Below, piece after piece: positions 7,917 through 14,923 of a stretch of 28,308 bases of DNA. Origin of the DNA: an uncultured Collinsella sp. (GTDB lineage Bacteria; Actinomycetota; Coriobacteriia; Coriobacteriales; Coriobacteriaceae). Position 1 is the first letter of the stretch; every line of letters begins with the position of its first letter. The translations under genes were made by a program, and so were the position numbers. The notes below the pieces were generated by a model. That model worked only from the letters and a program-made list of their open reading frames with translations, was not told where the DNA came from and ran no database searches. The DNA lies in the NCBI GenBank assembly GCA_902467875.1, contig CABQWP010000021.1:1-28308 (forward strand). The letters run 5' to 3'.

Positions 7917-7923
7917 CGTCCGC

Positions 7924-8943
7924 ATGGATATCAACGCACGCAACATAGCAACGCCCACTGTGGCCACGTCGACGGCGCCCAACAGCAAGCTCGCCTCCGC
8001 CCCCACCCCCGTCGTGGGCCGCTTTGCCCCGTCGCCCTCGGGCCGCATGCACTTGGGCAACGTGTTCAGCTGCCTGTGCTCGTGGCTTTCGGCCCGCAGC
8101 CAGGGCGGCAGCATCGTGCTGCGCATCGAGGACCTGGACGATCGCTGCAAGCGCCCGGAACTTGCCACTCAATTGATTGACGACCTGGCCTGGCTGGGAC
8201 TGGAGTGGGACGAAGGCCCCTACTACCAGCACGATCGCCTGGATCTGTACGAGGACGCCCTGCGTCAGCTGCAAGACGCCGGCCTCACCTATCCCTGTTT
8301 TTGCACGCGTGCCGAACTCCACGCCGCGAGCGCGCCGCACGCCAGCGACGGCACGCCCATCTACCGCGGCGCCTGCCGAGACCTTTCTGCCGAGGAGGTT
8401 GCCCGCCGCAGCGCTCTGCGCGCTCCGGCCACGCGCCTGCGCGTACCCGCCGTCGACGACCTCGCAAACGATGTGATCGAATTCGTGGACCGCACGTATG
8501 GAGCCCAATGCGAAGCACTCGCCACCGAATGCGGCGACTTTTTGGTGCGCCGCAGCGACGGCGTTTTTGCCTACCAGCTAGCCGTGGTGGTCGACGACGC
8601 TGCCATGGGCGTCACCGAGGTCGTGCGCGGATGCGATCTGCTGGGCTCCACGCCGCGCCAAATCTACCTGCAGCATTTGCTGGAACTTCCCACGCCGCAC
8701 TACGCGCACATTCCGCTGCTCATGTCGCCGGACGGGCGCCGCCTTTCCAAGCGCGACCGCGACCTGGACCTGGGCGAGCTCCGCACCCGCTTTGGCGCGC
8801 CCGAGGCACTACTGGGCTGGCTCGCCGGGCAAACAGGCATCGCGCCGGACGCCACACCGCGCTCTGCCGAGCAGCTGGTCGAGCACTTTAGCTGGGATGT
8901 TATCCGCACGCATCGGGAAAACATCACTGTAACGGTCGAGTAG
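7924..8943 (+). CDS. gluQ: Glutamyl-Q tRNA(Asp) synthetase
   Basis: This 339-residue relative of glutamyl-tRNA synthetase activates glutamate and attaches it to queuosine in the anticodon of tRNA(Asp), without needing an anticodon-binding domain. The HIGH-type motif is HLGN (43-46) within RFAPSPSGRMHLGN, and the KMSKS-type motif is RLSKR (273-277). The zinc site specific to GluQRS is intact: Cys125, Cys127, Tyr147 and Cys151. Discriminating GltX from GluQ, the protein ends soon after the catalytic domain. I placed the start at MDINARN; the frame is open upstream to at least 7636 but that part is unlike the family. This start leaves about 29 extra residues before the conserved fold, so a slightly later start is not excluded. 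It is convergent with the phosphoesterase gene, with a 15-base gap. Confidence 0.92.
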   Translation: MDINARNIATPTVATSTAPNSKLASAPTPVVGRFAPSPSGRMHLGNVFSCLCSWLSARSQGGSIVLRIEDLDDRCKRPELATQLIDDLAWLGLEWDEGPYYQHDRLDLYEDALRQLQDAGLTYPCFCTRAELHAASAPHASDGTPIYRGACRDLSAEEVARRSALRAPATRLRVPAVDDLANDVIEFVDRTYGAQCEALATECGDFLVRRSDGVFAYQLAVVVDDAAMGVTEVVRGCDLLGSTPRQIYLQHLLELPTPHYAHIPLLMSPDGRRLSKRDRDLDLGELRTRFGAPEALLGWLAGQTGIAPDATPRSAEQLVEHFSWDVIRTHRENITVTVE

Positions 8944-8958
8944 CCAGCCACCCCGCCC

Positions 8959-9684
8959 CTACGCGACATCCCAGGGCTGGAGTTCGTCGCCCAGGCGGAC
9001 AATACAGTCGTAGAGCACGGTGTGGCACTCGGCTGGGTTGGCGTCACGATGAAAATGCCCGTAGTACCAGCGCTTGTAGTCCAGGTGGTCCTCCAGCTCG
9101 TCGAAAAACGTGGTGAGTCGATCGACATCGGGATAATTCCAGCCAGGTGCCGGGTAAAGCGTGGGCGAAAGCATGCGCGTGGAGCAGGTATGGGTGATCG
9201 CATAGTCGACCTTCCAACCCACGCTGTCGAGCTTTGCCCGCGCCTCCTCAAAGTTGCGCTCGTCCGGCAGCTCCTGCGGCCACCAGCTGGAATACGGAAT
9301 GCGGTATTCCTTATCCACGCTCGTGGCGCCGCCCATGGTAAAGATCGTTGAGCCGTCGAGCTCAAAAACCTCACCGCGCGTCAGGCGTCGGATGGGCGAG
9401 GTGTCCGACAGACGCTGCGTCAGGCCGCCGTGCCACAGCTCCATGGGGCGCTCCGACCAGTGATCGAAACGCTCGTGGTTGCCGTCGACAAACAGCACGG
9501 TATAGGGGCGCGACTCCAGCCAGGCGATGTCGGCACATTCCTCGGCAGAGAAATCCCACGGAAAGCCAAAGTCGCCCGCGATGATGAGATAGTCGTCACT
9601 TGTCAGACCATCCCCAAGATCCCAGTCGCGAAGCTTTTGCATGTCGACGCCGCCGTGAATATCGCCCGTCACATAGACCGTCAT
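8959..9684 (-). CDS. Calcineurin-like metallophosphoesterase
   Basis: This 241-residue cytosolic phosphoesterase carries a complete two-metal site: GDIHG near the N-terminus, GDFGFPWD, GNHERFD, a histidine in ITHTCS, and GHFHRD near the C-terminus. These are the five signature motifs of the family, which includes phosphodiesterases and protein or nucleotide phosphatases. The start at 9684 (MTVYVTGDIHG) fits the fold, with only a moderate GGAAGTGG ribosome site; the frame extends 12 codons further. The substrate cannot be read from sequence. It ends 15 bases from gluQ with no terminator between the convergent genes. Confidence 0.88.
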   Translation of the reverse strand: MTVYVTGDIHGGVDMQKLRDWDLGDGLTSDDYLIIAGDFGFPWDFSAEECADIAWLESRPYTVLFVDGNHERFDHWSERPMELWHGGLTQRLSDTSPIRRLTRGEVFELDGSTIFTMGGATSVDKEYRIPYSSWWPQELPDERNFEEARAKLDSVGWKVDYAITHTCSTRMLSPTLYPAPGWNYPDVDRLTTFFDELEDHLDYKRWYYGHFHRDANPAECHTVLYDCIVRLGDELQPWDVA

Positions 9685-9769
9685 CGGATCACCACTTCCC
9701 TGTAAGTCGCTAGCCCACATTCTGCACGATCACTAAGTCAACCGTTCCAGCCCTTCCATCCTTTGGGAC

Positions 9770-10009
9770 CTACCCCTCGCTCTTCCATCCAAACGGGTCA
9801 AACACCCAAAAGATCAGATCGAGCACGTCGCCGGTCATCGTGGCGCCGGCAAGAGCCATGCAAACATGCAGAAAGCTGGCACTTCGGAGCACGTCGAACG
9901 GCCCCAGAACAGCCAGCAGCGCGACCGCTGCGCCGGCTACGCACAGCGCGAGGCACGGCCCCGCGTCCTTAACGCACTTCTTTGCGAGATGCTTTGCGTT
10001 GTCACTCAT
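9770..10009 (-). CDS. Small two-helix membrane protein of unknown function
   Basis: This 79-residue protein starts MSDNAKHLAKK, with AAGGAG 10 bases upstream of the ATG at 10009. It has two hydrophobic segments (about residues 17-40 and 45-70) joined by a short loop, and ends in a basic FGWKSEG. The lysine-rich N-terminus probably stays in the cytoplasm. I do not recognise a family. It is followed by the phosphoesterase on the same strand after an 85-base gap, so co-transcription is possible. Confidence 0.65.
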   Translation of the reverse strand: MSDNAKHLAKKCVKDAGPCLALCVAGAAVALLAVLGPFDVLRSASFLHVCMALAGATMTGDVLDLIFWVFDPFGWKSEG

Positions 10010-10221
10010 CGGTATCGAACTCCTTAGAGGGTCGTTGTTCAGACGCATGCCGCCGCGGCAGAGCGGGGCGGCAGGGTAAGTGTCACATGCTGTGCGGACA
10101 TCAATGGAGAAACCGCCTGCTCGACCAACCTTTGACGCCGTTTTGCACCGGCACCACATCCCCCGCTATCGAGGTCTAATACTTTTCCCACCGCTACCCA
10201 AAAACTCATCCAACATTAATC

Positions 10222-10249
10222 TTGGCTCAAGAATCGCTTAATCTATAAC
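10222..10249 (+). promoter_or_regulatory. Probable promoter of the DUF4342-regulator-kinase operon
   Basis: TTGGCT (10222-10227) and TATAAC (10244-10249) are separated by 16 bases, giving a leader of about 105 bases before the ATG at 10363. This leader contains a small CCGGGC/GCCCGG hairpin. The whole divergent gap 10010-10362 (353 bases) otherwise holds only the ribosome site of the small membrane protein and AT-rich promoter-like sequence at 10170-10260. Confidence 0.45.
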
Positions 10250-10362
10250 CTGCACTATAGAGTTCGACCAAGGGCGGGGCGGCGCCACGCAGGCCGCCGA
10301 ACGCAACGCTCGCGCCCGGGCAGATCGCCCGGCGTCGTGCCCATCGAACGAAAGGACAGGTC

Positions 10363-10905
10363 ATGGACGACCTCGAAAAAGTTGAAACCATCCGCACCAA
10401 GTGCAACGTGAGCTACACCGATGCCAAGGCCGCGCTCGACGCCGCCGACGGCAACGTCCTGGATGCCATCATTTGGCTCGAGTCGCAGGGCAAGACCCAG
10501 ACCACGTCGGCGCACGCCGCCACCGAGTCCGCGCCAGTCAATGAGCCCTCGGCCGAGATGGTCGCCGCGCAGGCCGCCTACGAAAAGTCGAGCGAAAAGA
10601 CCGACTTCTCCAAGAAGATGGACAGCGTGTGGGAGTACCTCAAAAAGCTCTTCCGCCTGAGTCTGGACACCAAGTTTATCGCCACGCGCCGCGATGCGAT
10701 CATCCTCAACATCCCCATCCTGATCCCCATCATCGCCCTGTTTGCCTGGGGCGCCACGATTTGGCTGATGCTGATTGGCCTGTTCTTTGGCATGCGCTAC
10801 CGCATCGATAGCGACGGCGACGTGCCCGGCAGCATCAACAACCTTATGAATCACGCTGCCGATGCCGCGGACGACATCAAGCAAAATCTCAACGACGACA
10901 AGTAA
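10363..10905 (+). CDS. DUF4342 protein: UBA-like domain plus membrane segment
   Basis: This 180-residue protein has an N-terminal helical UBA/TS-N-like domain (about residues 3-43: VETIRTKCNVSYTDAKAALD, then GNVLDAIIWLE), as in DUF4342 proteins. A low-complexity linker rich in Ala, Ser and Glu follows, then an amphipathic stretch. One long hydrophobic hairpin or double-pass segment (about 111-144) precedes a short polar tail ending NLNDDK. AAAGGA precedes the ATG. It is the first gene of an operon, 18 bases before the regulator. The location suggests it works with or is controlled by the two-component system, perhaps as a membrane stress sensor; that is inference. Confidence 0.8.
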   Translation: MDDLEKVETIRTKCNVSYTDAKAALDAADGNVLDAIIWLESQGKTQTTSAHAATESAPVNEPSAEMVAAQAAYEKSSEKTDFSKKMDSVWEYLKKLFRLSLDTKFIATRRDAIILNIPILIPIIALFAWGATIWLMLIGLFFGMRYRIDSDGDVPGSINNLMNHAADAADDIKQNLNDDK

Positions 10906-10923
10906 TCTCAGACGGGGGCACGC

Positions 10924-11700
10924 ATGGCACGGATCCTGATCGTAGAGGACGAGGAGAAAATCGCCCGCTTTGTGACGCTCGAGCTGGAGCACGAGGGCTA
11001 CCAGGTGGAGCACGCCGCCGACGGCCGCACCGCCGTGGACCTGGCGCTGGAGCGCGACTACGATCTGATTCTGCTCGATGTGCTGTTGCCGCAGCTCAAC
11101 GGCATGGAGGTGCTGCGGCGCGTACGCAAACACAAGGATGTGCCGGTGATCATGGTCACCGCGCGCGATGCCGTGATGGACAAGGTGGCCGGGCTCGACG
11201 CCGGTGCTGACGATTACCTGACCAAGCCGTTTGCGATTGAGGAGCTGTTCGCACGGATCCGCGTGGCGCTGAAGCGCTCGGAGGCCGTGCGGGCGGCTTC
11301 CGGCGCCGGCGCCGAGACGGGCATGGCGGCCGGCGCGGGCGGAGACGCCGCTGCGATACCCCCGGCCGGCGACTCGGCCCAGGCTTCCGCCTCGCCCTCC
11401 CCCGCCGCGCTCACCGTGGGTTCGGTTGCGCTCGATCCCGACCGGCGTGAGGTCACGGTCGGCGGCTCGCCCATCGTGCTCACGGCCCGCGAGTTCGACG
11501 TCCTCGCCCTGCTTATGGCGCACGCCGGCACCGTGCTCACGCGCGAGCGCATCGCGCACGAGGCGCTGAGCTACGAATACGTGGGCGACACCAACAACGT
11601 CGACGTGCACATCGCGCACCTGCGCGCCAAGATCGAGGACGCCGGTGGTACCCGCATCATCCAGACCGTGCGCGGGGTGGGCTATGCCTGCCGCGCGTAA
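10924..11700 (+). CDS. OmpR-family response regulator with long linker
   Basis: This 258-residue regulator has a receiver domain with E8/D9, phosphoacceptor Asp52 (LILLDVLLP), Thr79 and Lys101 (TKPFA). Its C-terminal winged helix (from about residue 164) shows LTAREFDVLALL and ends QTVRGVGYACRA. Between them, residues 121-162 form an unusual Ala/Gly/Ser/Pro-rich linker of about 40 residues, where OmpR relatives typically have 5-20. Its coding sequence overlaps the kinase start by 17 bases, so the two are translationally coupled. The overall style is closest to ArlR-like regulators. Confidence 0.93.
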   Translation: MARILIVEDEEKIARFVTLELEHEGYQVEHAADGRTAVDLALERDYDLILLDVLLPQLNGMEVLRRVRKHKDVPVIMVTARDAVMDKVAGLDAGADDYLTKPFAIEELFARIRVALKRSEAVRAASGAGAETGMAAGAGGDAAAIPPAGDSAQASASPSPAALTVGSVALDPDRREVTVGGSPIVLTAREFDVLALLMAHAGTVLTRERIAHEALSYEYVGDTNNVDVHIAHLRAKIEDAGGTRIIQTVRGVGYACRA

Positions 11701-12979
11701 CGCCGAGGCCAAGCGTGTCACCTCCATCGCGCGCGCCATCAACTGGAGCTACATGTGGCGCCGCTTGATGAGCTACGTCTGGCTCGATCTGTTGCTGATG
11801 GTGATTGCGGCGGCGATCCTCGTCTATGGATACAACCAGACGCTGCCCGACGGCGCGTTTACCGCAGGATGGATCCCCGGCACCACCGTTCACGGCATGT
11901 CGCTGACGCCCGCGCGCGGCTGGGACCCGACAACGCTCACCTATACCGTCGAGCTTGCGCGTACCAGCAAGACCTTCCCCCTCGCGCAGGACCTCATCGC
12001 ACTTTGGCCCCTCTATATCGTTGTTGTAGGTTGGCAGGTCATCAGCATGCTCGATATGCTCGGCGGCGCTCGCCGTGTGCGCCGCACCATGGCGCCGCTC
12101 AACGACCTGGCCCTGCGCGTGGACGAGCTCGGCCACATGCAGCTCTCCGGCGGCAAGATGGAAACGCTGGAGCAAGCCATCGAGCGCGCGAGCGTCGACT
12201 CGCCGAGCGTCACCACCGGCGACGCCGACCTGGCAAGCATCGAGGTCGCACTCAACCGCCTGCTGCGCCAGATGCAAGAGGCCAAGCTGCAGCAGATGCG
12301 CTTTGTCAACGATGCAAGCCACGAGCTGCGCACGCCCATCGCGGTGATTCAGGGCTACGTAAACATGCTCGACCGCTGGGGCAAAGACGACCCGGACGTA
12401 CTGGCAGAGTCCATCGCCTCGCTCAAGGCCGAAAGCGAGCACATGCAGGAGCTCGTGGAGCAGCTGCTGTTTTTGGCGCGCGGCGATGCCGGACGCACGG
12501 TCCTGCGGCGTGCGGATACCAACCTGGCCGCACTGGTCGGCGAGGTATGCGAGGAATCGCAGATGATCGATGCCGCGCACACGTATCGGCTGGCATACGA
12601 CGCCGCGCTTGTCAGCGACCCGCGCTGCGATGCGCCCGTCGACGTGGCGCTCGTGAAGCAAGCCCTGCGTGTGATCGTGCAAAACGCCACCAAGTACTCG
12701 GATGCGGGAACGACCGTCACATTTGGCATAACGCCGGATGCGGGCGCGGGCACGATCGACATAAGTGTTGAGGACGAGGGCATCGGCATGAACCAGGAAT
12801 CCGCAGCTCACGCGTTTGAACGGTTCTACCGCGCCGACAACGCACGCGATGCCGGCGCGCAGGGCTCGGGTCTGGGGCTTGCCATTGCCAAGTGGATCGT
12901 CGATAGCCATGGCGGCGTCATTGGCGTGACCTCGGTCGAAGGGGTCGGCAGCCGCTTTACGATTCGCCTGCCGCGGTAG
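11684..12979 (+). CDS. Sensor histidine kinase (ArlS-like architecture)
   Basis: This 431-residue membrane kinase is the partner of the preceding regulator. A basic N-terminus leads to a first membrane helix (about 28-50), a roughly 55-residue extracytoplasmic loop and a second helix (about 104-126). A HAMP-like linker and the HisKA domain follow, with the H-box NDASHELRTP (phosphorylated His213). The ATPase domain has QNATKYS, DEGIGM, FERFYRAD and GSGLGLAIAKWIV. I chose the ATG at 11684, inside the regulator's last codons, because GGGGTGG precedes it. An upstream ATG at 11645 would overlap the regulator further. The signal sensed is unknown. Confidence 0.92.
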   Translation: MPAARNAEAKRVTSIARAINWSYMWRRLMSYVWLDLLLMVIAAAILVYGYNQTLPDGAFTAGWIPGTTVHGMSLTPARGWDPTTLTYTVELARTSKTFPLAQDLIALWPLYIVVVGWQVISMLDMLGGARRVRRTMAPLNDLALRVDELGHMQLSGGKMETLEQAIERASVDSPSVTTGDADLASIEVALNRLLRQMQEAKLQQMRFVNDASHELRTPIAVIQGYVNMLDRWGKDDPDVLAESIASLKAESEHMQELVEQLLFLARGDAGRTVLRRADTNLAALVGEVCEESQMIDAAHTYRLAYDAALVSDPRCDAPVDVALVKQALRVIVQNATKYSDAGTTVTFGITPDAGAGTIDISVEDEGIGMNQESAAHAFERFYRADNARDAGAQGSGLGLAIAKWIVDSHGGVIGVTSVEGVGSRFTIRLPR

Positions 12980-13010
12980 GGGCACCCGCGCGGCGGCAGC
13001 CCCTCGGCAT

Positions 13011-13047
13011 AAAAAAGGGATAAGGCCATGCGGCCCTATCCCTTTTT
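13011..13047. terminator. Bidirectional terminator shared by convergent operons
   Basis: AAAAAGGGATA and TATCCCTTTTT flank an inner GGCC/GGCC helix with an ATGC loop. A-run and T-run on either side make it effective in both directions: for the kinase operon on plus and for the VOC/PTS pair on minus. Confidence 0.88.
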
Positions 13048-13069
13048 GCTAGCTATAGCAGCTTGTGCG

Positions 13070-13444
13070 CTACTCGCGGCACAGGTGCACGGCAAAGCCG
13101 GCGAACTCGCGTTTAAAGTACACGAGCTTGGTGCTGCCGTCGGGCAGCAGCACGCGCGACTCCTCGTTGACCTCGAGCCCGCGCTCGGCAAACCACTTCT
13201 CGGCCGCATCGATGTCGTTGACGGCAAAGCCGATGTGGCCCTTGGCGCCACGACCATTCTGCTTCATGACCTCGACCAGCGAATCGTTAAAGTACGAAAC
13301 CGGGGTCTCGATGACGGGCAGACCCATCATCGTCGAGAACAGCTCCGCAATCTCCAGGGCGTCTGCCGGGTCGGCGGCGTTAATGCCCACATGGGCAACG
13401 CGCATGCCAAAGAGCTCGACCGGGTTGGCGTTCTGCTCACTCAT
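13070..13444 (-). CDS. VOC-superfamily (glyoxalase-fold) protein
   Basis: This 124-residue single-module protein of the vicinal-oxygen-chelate superfamily has a first beta-alpha-beta unit with RVAHVGINAADP and a second with GHIGFAVNDIDAAEKWF. It continues to FAVHLCRE. Histidines in AHVGIN and GHIGFAV lie where metal ligands usually are. The start at 13444 (MSEQNANP) follows the PTS IIB stop by 11 bases, so the two are one transcript. The fold alone does not give the reaction. Pairing with a PTS component, and the general tendency of some VOC proteins to sit in sugar-acid pathways, suggests a carbohydrate-linked role. That is inference. Confidence 0.85.
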   Translation of the reverse strand: MSEQNANPVELFGMRVAHVGINAADPADALEIAELFSTMMGLPVIETPVSYFNDSLVEVMKQNGRGAKGHIGFAVNDIDAAEKWFAERGLEVNEESRVLLPDGSTKLVYFKREFAGFAVHLCRE

Positions 13445-13455
13445 ACAGGCAGCGC

Positions 13456-13743
13456 CTACTGAGCCATAACGTCGAGAACGGCCTTCTCGGCAGCGACGCG
13501 GTTCATGCCGGTCATGAAGGGCACGCCGCTCACGTACGGGCAGGTGAGGCCCTCGGGGGCAACGGTGGTAGCGATCAGCAGGTCGGCGCCCTCGTCGCAG
13601 TAGTCTTTGGCCTCGGAGATGGCGCACTGCACGATCTCGTACTTGTCGGCGTAACCGTTGGCATCGAGCAAGGTGGCGACCTTCTGGGCAACAAGCGTGG
13701 AAGTAGCAGCGCCAGCACCGCAAGCCAAAACGATCTTCTTCAT
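13456..13743 (-). CDS. Orphan PTS IIB component, galactitol type
   Basis: This 95-residue cytosolic phosphocarrier begins MKKIVLACGAGAATST, with the phosphorylated Cys8 in the family P-loop. It has the usual length of a free-standing GatB-type IIB. In a phosphotransferase system it receives phosphate from IIA and passes it to the sugar bound by IIC. Neither IIA nor IIC is present nearby; only the VOC gene follows. It may serve a IIC encoded elsewhere or act in regulation. GGGAG lies just upstream of the ATG at 13743. Confidence 0.88.
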   Translation of the reverse strand: MKKIVLACGAGAATSTLVAQKVATLLDANGYADKYEIVQCAISEAKDYCDEGADLLIATTVAPEGLTCPYVSGVPFMTGMNRVAAEKAVLDVMAQ

Positions 13744-13845
13744 AGGTAATATCTCCCTTCATGGTTTACTTTAGGTAAGTGTACCGCAGCGAGCGATGGC
13801 ACTCAGCCTCGATGAGCTTTTATGCCAGTTTGCTTGCACGCTGCG

Positions 13846-13851
13846 TATAAT
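13846..13851 (+). promoter_or_regulatory. -10 element upstream of the TPR-like gene
   Basis: A perfect TATAAT lies 55 bases upstream of the ATG at 13907. No strong -35 box stands at the usual distance. It lies in the divergent region shared with the PTS IIB gene. Confidence 0.5.
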
Positions 13852-13906
13852 ACATCTAGTACGTGTTGTCATACCGCTCGCTTTATGAGCGACTAAGGAC
13901 CCCAAT

Positions 13907-14530
13907 ATGCCCGATTCCCGCACACTCTGGACCGCCGTCGTTATCATCTGCATCGCCGTGTCGGTGTTCTTTAGCGTCAAAAAACGCACCACGTTTAAAC
14001 GCCTGCAGCAGCTTATGGCTGCCAAGCAGTGGGACGAGTTCGATCGTTTGCTCGACGGCAAACTCACCAGCATGCTGTACCCGCGCTACAACCGCGACTA
14101 CCTGCGTCTGAACTCCTATCTGCTGCGTGAGGACCACGAGCGTGCCAGCGAGATGTTCGACCTGCTGCTGGGGCTCAACCTCCCCAAGATGCAGCGCGTC
14201 GACCTGGTGATCAAAGCCTTTAACTACTATGTTGGCCAGGAGGACCGCAAAAAGTCCAAAGAGCTGTTGCACGAGATCAAGGGCTTTGAGGGCGGTCAGG
14301 CCGAGGCAGTTGCGCACGAGTGTCAGCTGATGTACGACACGATGATCCTCAAGCGCCACAACGACATTCCCGAGCTGGAGCGCATGCTCGAGGATGTCGG
14401 CGACGACCCGGTCAAGCGCTGCCGCTTGGAGTACCTGCTGGCCCTGCAGTACCAGAACAAGGGCGACGAAGCCAAGTTCCAGGAGTTCCTTGAGAAGTCG
14501 GGCCAACACTCGATGGCTGTCAACGCGTAA
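13907..14530 (+). CDS. Membrane-anchored helical-repeat (TPR-like) protein, function unknown
   Basis: This 207-residue protein has an N-terminal membrane helix (about residues 9-24, TAVVIICIAVSVFFSV) followed by basic residues, so the remainder is most likely cytoplasmic. The rest is nearly all helix, with repeated helix pairs such as KQWDEFDRLL, RASEMFDLLL, KSKELLHEI and the final LALQYQNKGDEAKFQEFLEK, which resemble TPR or Sel1-like units without a strict consensus. AAGGAC precedes the ATG. It stands alone, 31 bases before the tRNA gene. Such proteins usually scaffold other proteins; no partner is indicated. Confidence 0.75.
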   Translation: MPDSRTLWTAVVIICIAVSVFFSVKKRTTFKRLQQLMAAKQWDEFDRLLDGKLTSMLYPRYNRDYLRLNSYLLREDHERASEMFDLLLGLNLPKMQRVDLVIKAFNYYVGQEDRKKSKELLHEIKGFEGGQAEAVAHECQLMYDTMILKRHNDIPELERMLEDVGDDPVKRCRLEYLLALQYQNKGDEAKFQEFLEKSGQHSMAVNA

Positions 14531-14541
14531 CGGGCGGCTTG

Positions 14542-14550
14542 TGCTAGACT
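14542..14550 (+). promoter_or_regulatory. Extended -10 promoter of tRNA-Leu
   Basis: TGCTAGACT matches an extended -10 (TGnTAnnnT) ending 12 bases before the tRNA. It suits a short leader. There is no clear -35 box, which would fall in the end of the preceding gene. Confidence 0.4.
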
Positions 14551-14561
14551 TCTAGTCTCAC

Positions 14562-14646
14562 GGGGGCGTGGCGGAATTGGCATACGCAGGAGACTTAAAA
14601 TCTCTCGCCGCAAGGATTGTGGGTTCGAGTCCCACCGCCCCTACCA
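14562..14646 (+). tRNA. tRNA-Leu(UAA)
   Basis: This 85-base class II tRNA has acceptor GGGGGCG pairing with CGCCCCT (first pair G-U), discriminator A and an encoded CCA end. The anticodon stem GGAGA/TCTCT closes the loop CTTAAAA, with anticodon TAA reading UUA/UUG leucine codons. A long variable arm (CGCCGCAAGGATT) and the T-arm GTGGGTTCGAGTCCCAC are as expected for leucine tRNAs. Confidence 0.96.
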
Positions 14647-14658
14647 TATGGAGCTTTC

Positions 14659-14695
14659 GAGCCCGTGTCCCCAAGGGATGCGGGCTCGTTTCTTT
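14659..14695 (+). terminator. Terminator of the tRNA-Leu gene
   Basis: CGAGCCCG (14659-14666) pairs with CGGGCTCG (14681-14688), with an inner TCCC/GGGA helix, followed by TTTCTTTT. It starts 12 bases past the tRNA. Confidence 0.9.
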
Positions 14696-14712
14696 TACAC
14701 GCCGGTGGGGCT

Positions 14713-14785
14713 CTAAGTTGCGGTGGAATAGTTCCTGTTTTGGCAGTTTACCAGCCCATTTAGGAACTATTCCACCGCAACTTAG
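14713..14785. repeat. Long AGTTGCGGTG hairpin, copy 1
   Basis: Perfect 24-base arms at 14713-14736 and 14762-14785 surround a 25-base loop. The outer part, AGTTGCGGTGGAATAG, is shared with copies 2 and 3. The inner arm here is TTCCT/AGGAA, unlike the GGAC/GTCC type of the other copies. It lies between the tRNA terminator and the ATPase gene. Confidence 0.9.
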
Positions 14786-14794
14786 GTTGGTGTT

Positions 14795-14880
14795 CCCACA
14801 TTTTCCAATGGAAAAACGTGGCTGTCTCCCACATTTTCCGATGGAAAAACGTGGTTGTCTCCCACATTTTCCGATGGAAA
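14795..14880. repeat. Tandem 33-base repeats, two full and one partial
   Basis: Units at 14795-14827, 14828-14860 and a truncated one from 14861 to 14880 differ at one or two positions. Each full unit is itself a small hairpin: CCACATTTTCC against GGAAAAACGTGG, with one bulge. The array ends 15 bases upstream of the ATPase -10 box. Confidence 0.85.
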
Positions 14881-14894
14881 CTCCCAAATGGCCT

Positions 14895-14900
14895 TATACT
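14895..14900 (+). promoter_or_regulatory. -10 element of the ATPase gene
   Basis: TATACT lies 23 bases before the chosen ATG at 14924 and 15 bases downstream of the tandem repeats, so the third repeat unit would cover the -35 region. No consensus -35 is obvious. Confidence 0.5.
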
Positions 14901-14923
14901 AGCCGAGAGGGTTGGGAGGCAAT

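Noticed and set aside
7636..7923. N-terminal extension of gluQ from an upstream ATG
   Set aside because: The extra 96 residues match nothing in GluQRS, cross the GC-rich hairpin at 7751-7786, and lack a ribosome site.
8943..8959. Terminator between convergent gluQ and the phosphoesterase gene
   Set aside because: The 15-base gap is too short and contains no inverted repeat or T-run.
10255..12985. Long minus-strand open frames opposite the second two-component system
   Set aside because: Shadows of intact regulator and kinase genes on the plus strand; no start signals.
14795..14880. CRISPR array
   Set aside because: The 33-base units are directly tandem with no spacers between them, there are fewer than three full units, and there are no cas genes.
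14558..14887. Minus-strand open frame over tRNA-Leu and the tandem repeats
   Set aside because: It translates the complement of a tRNA, a common false gene, followed by the repeat units; not a protein gene.
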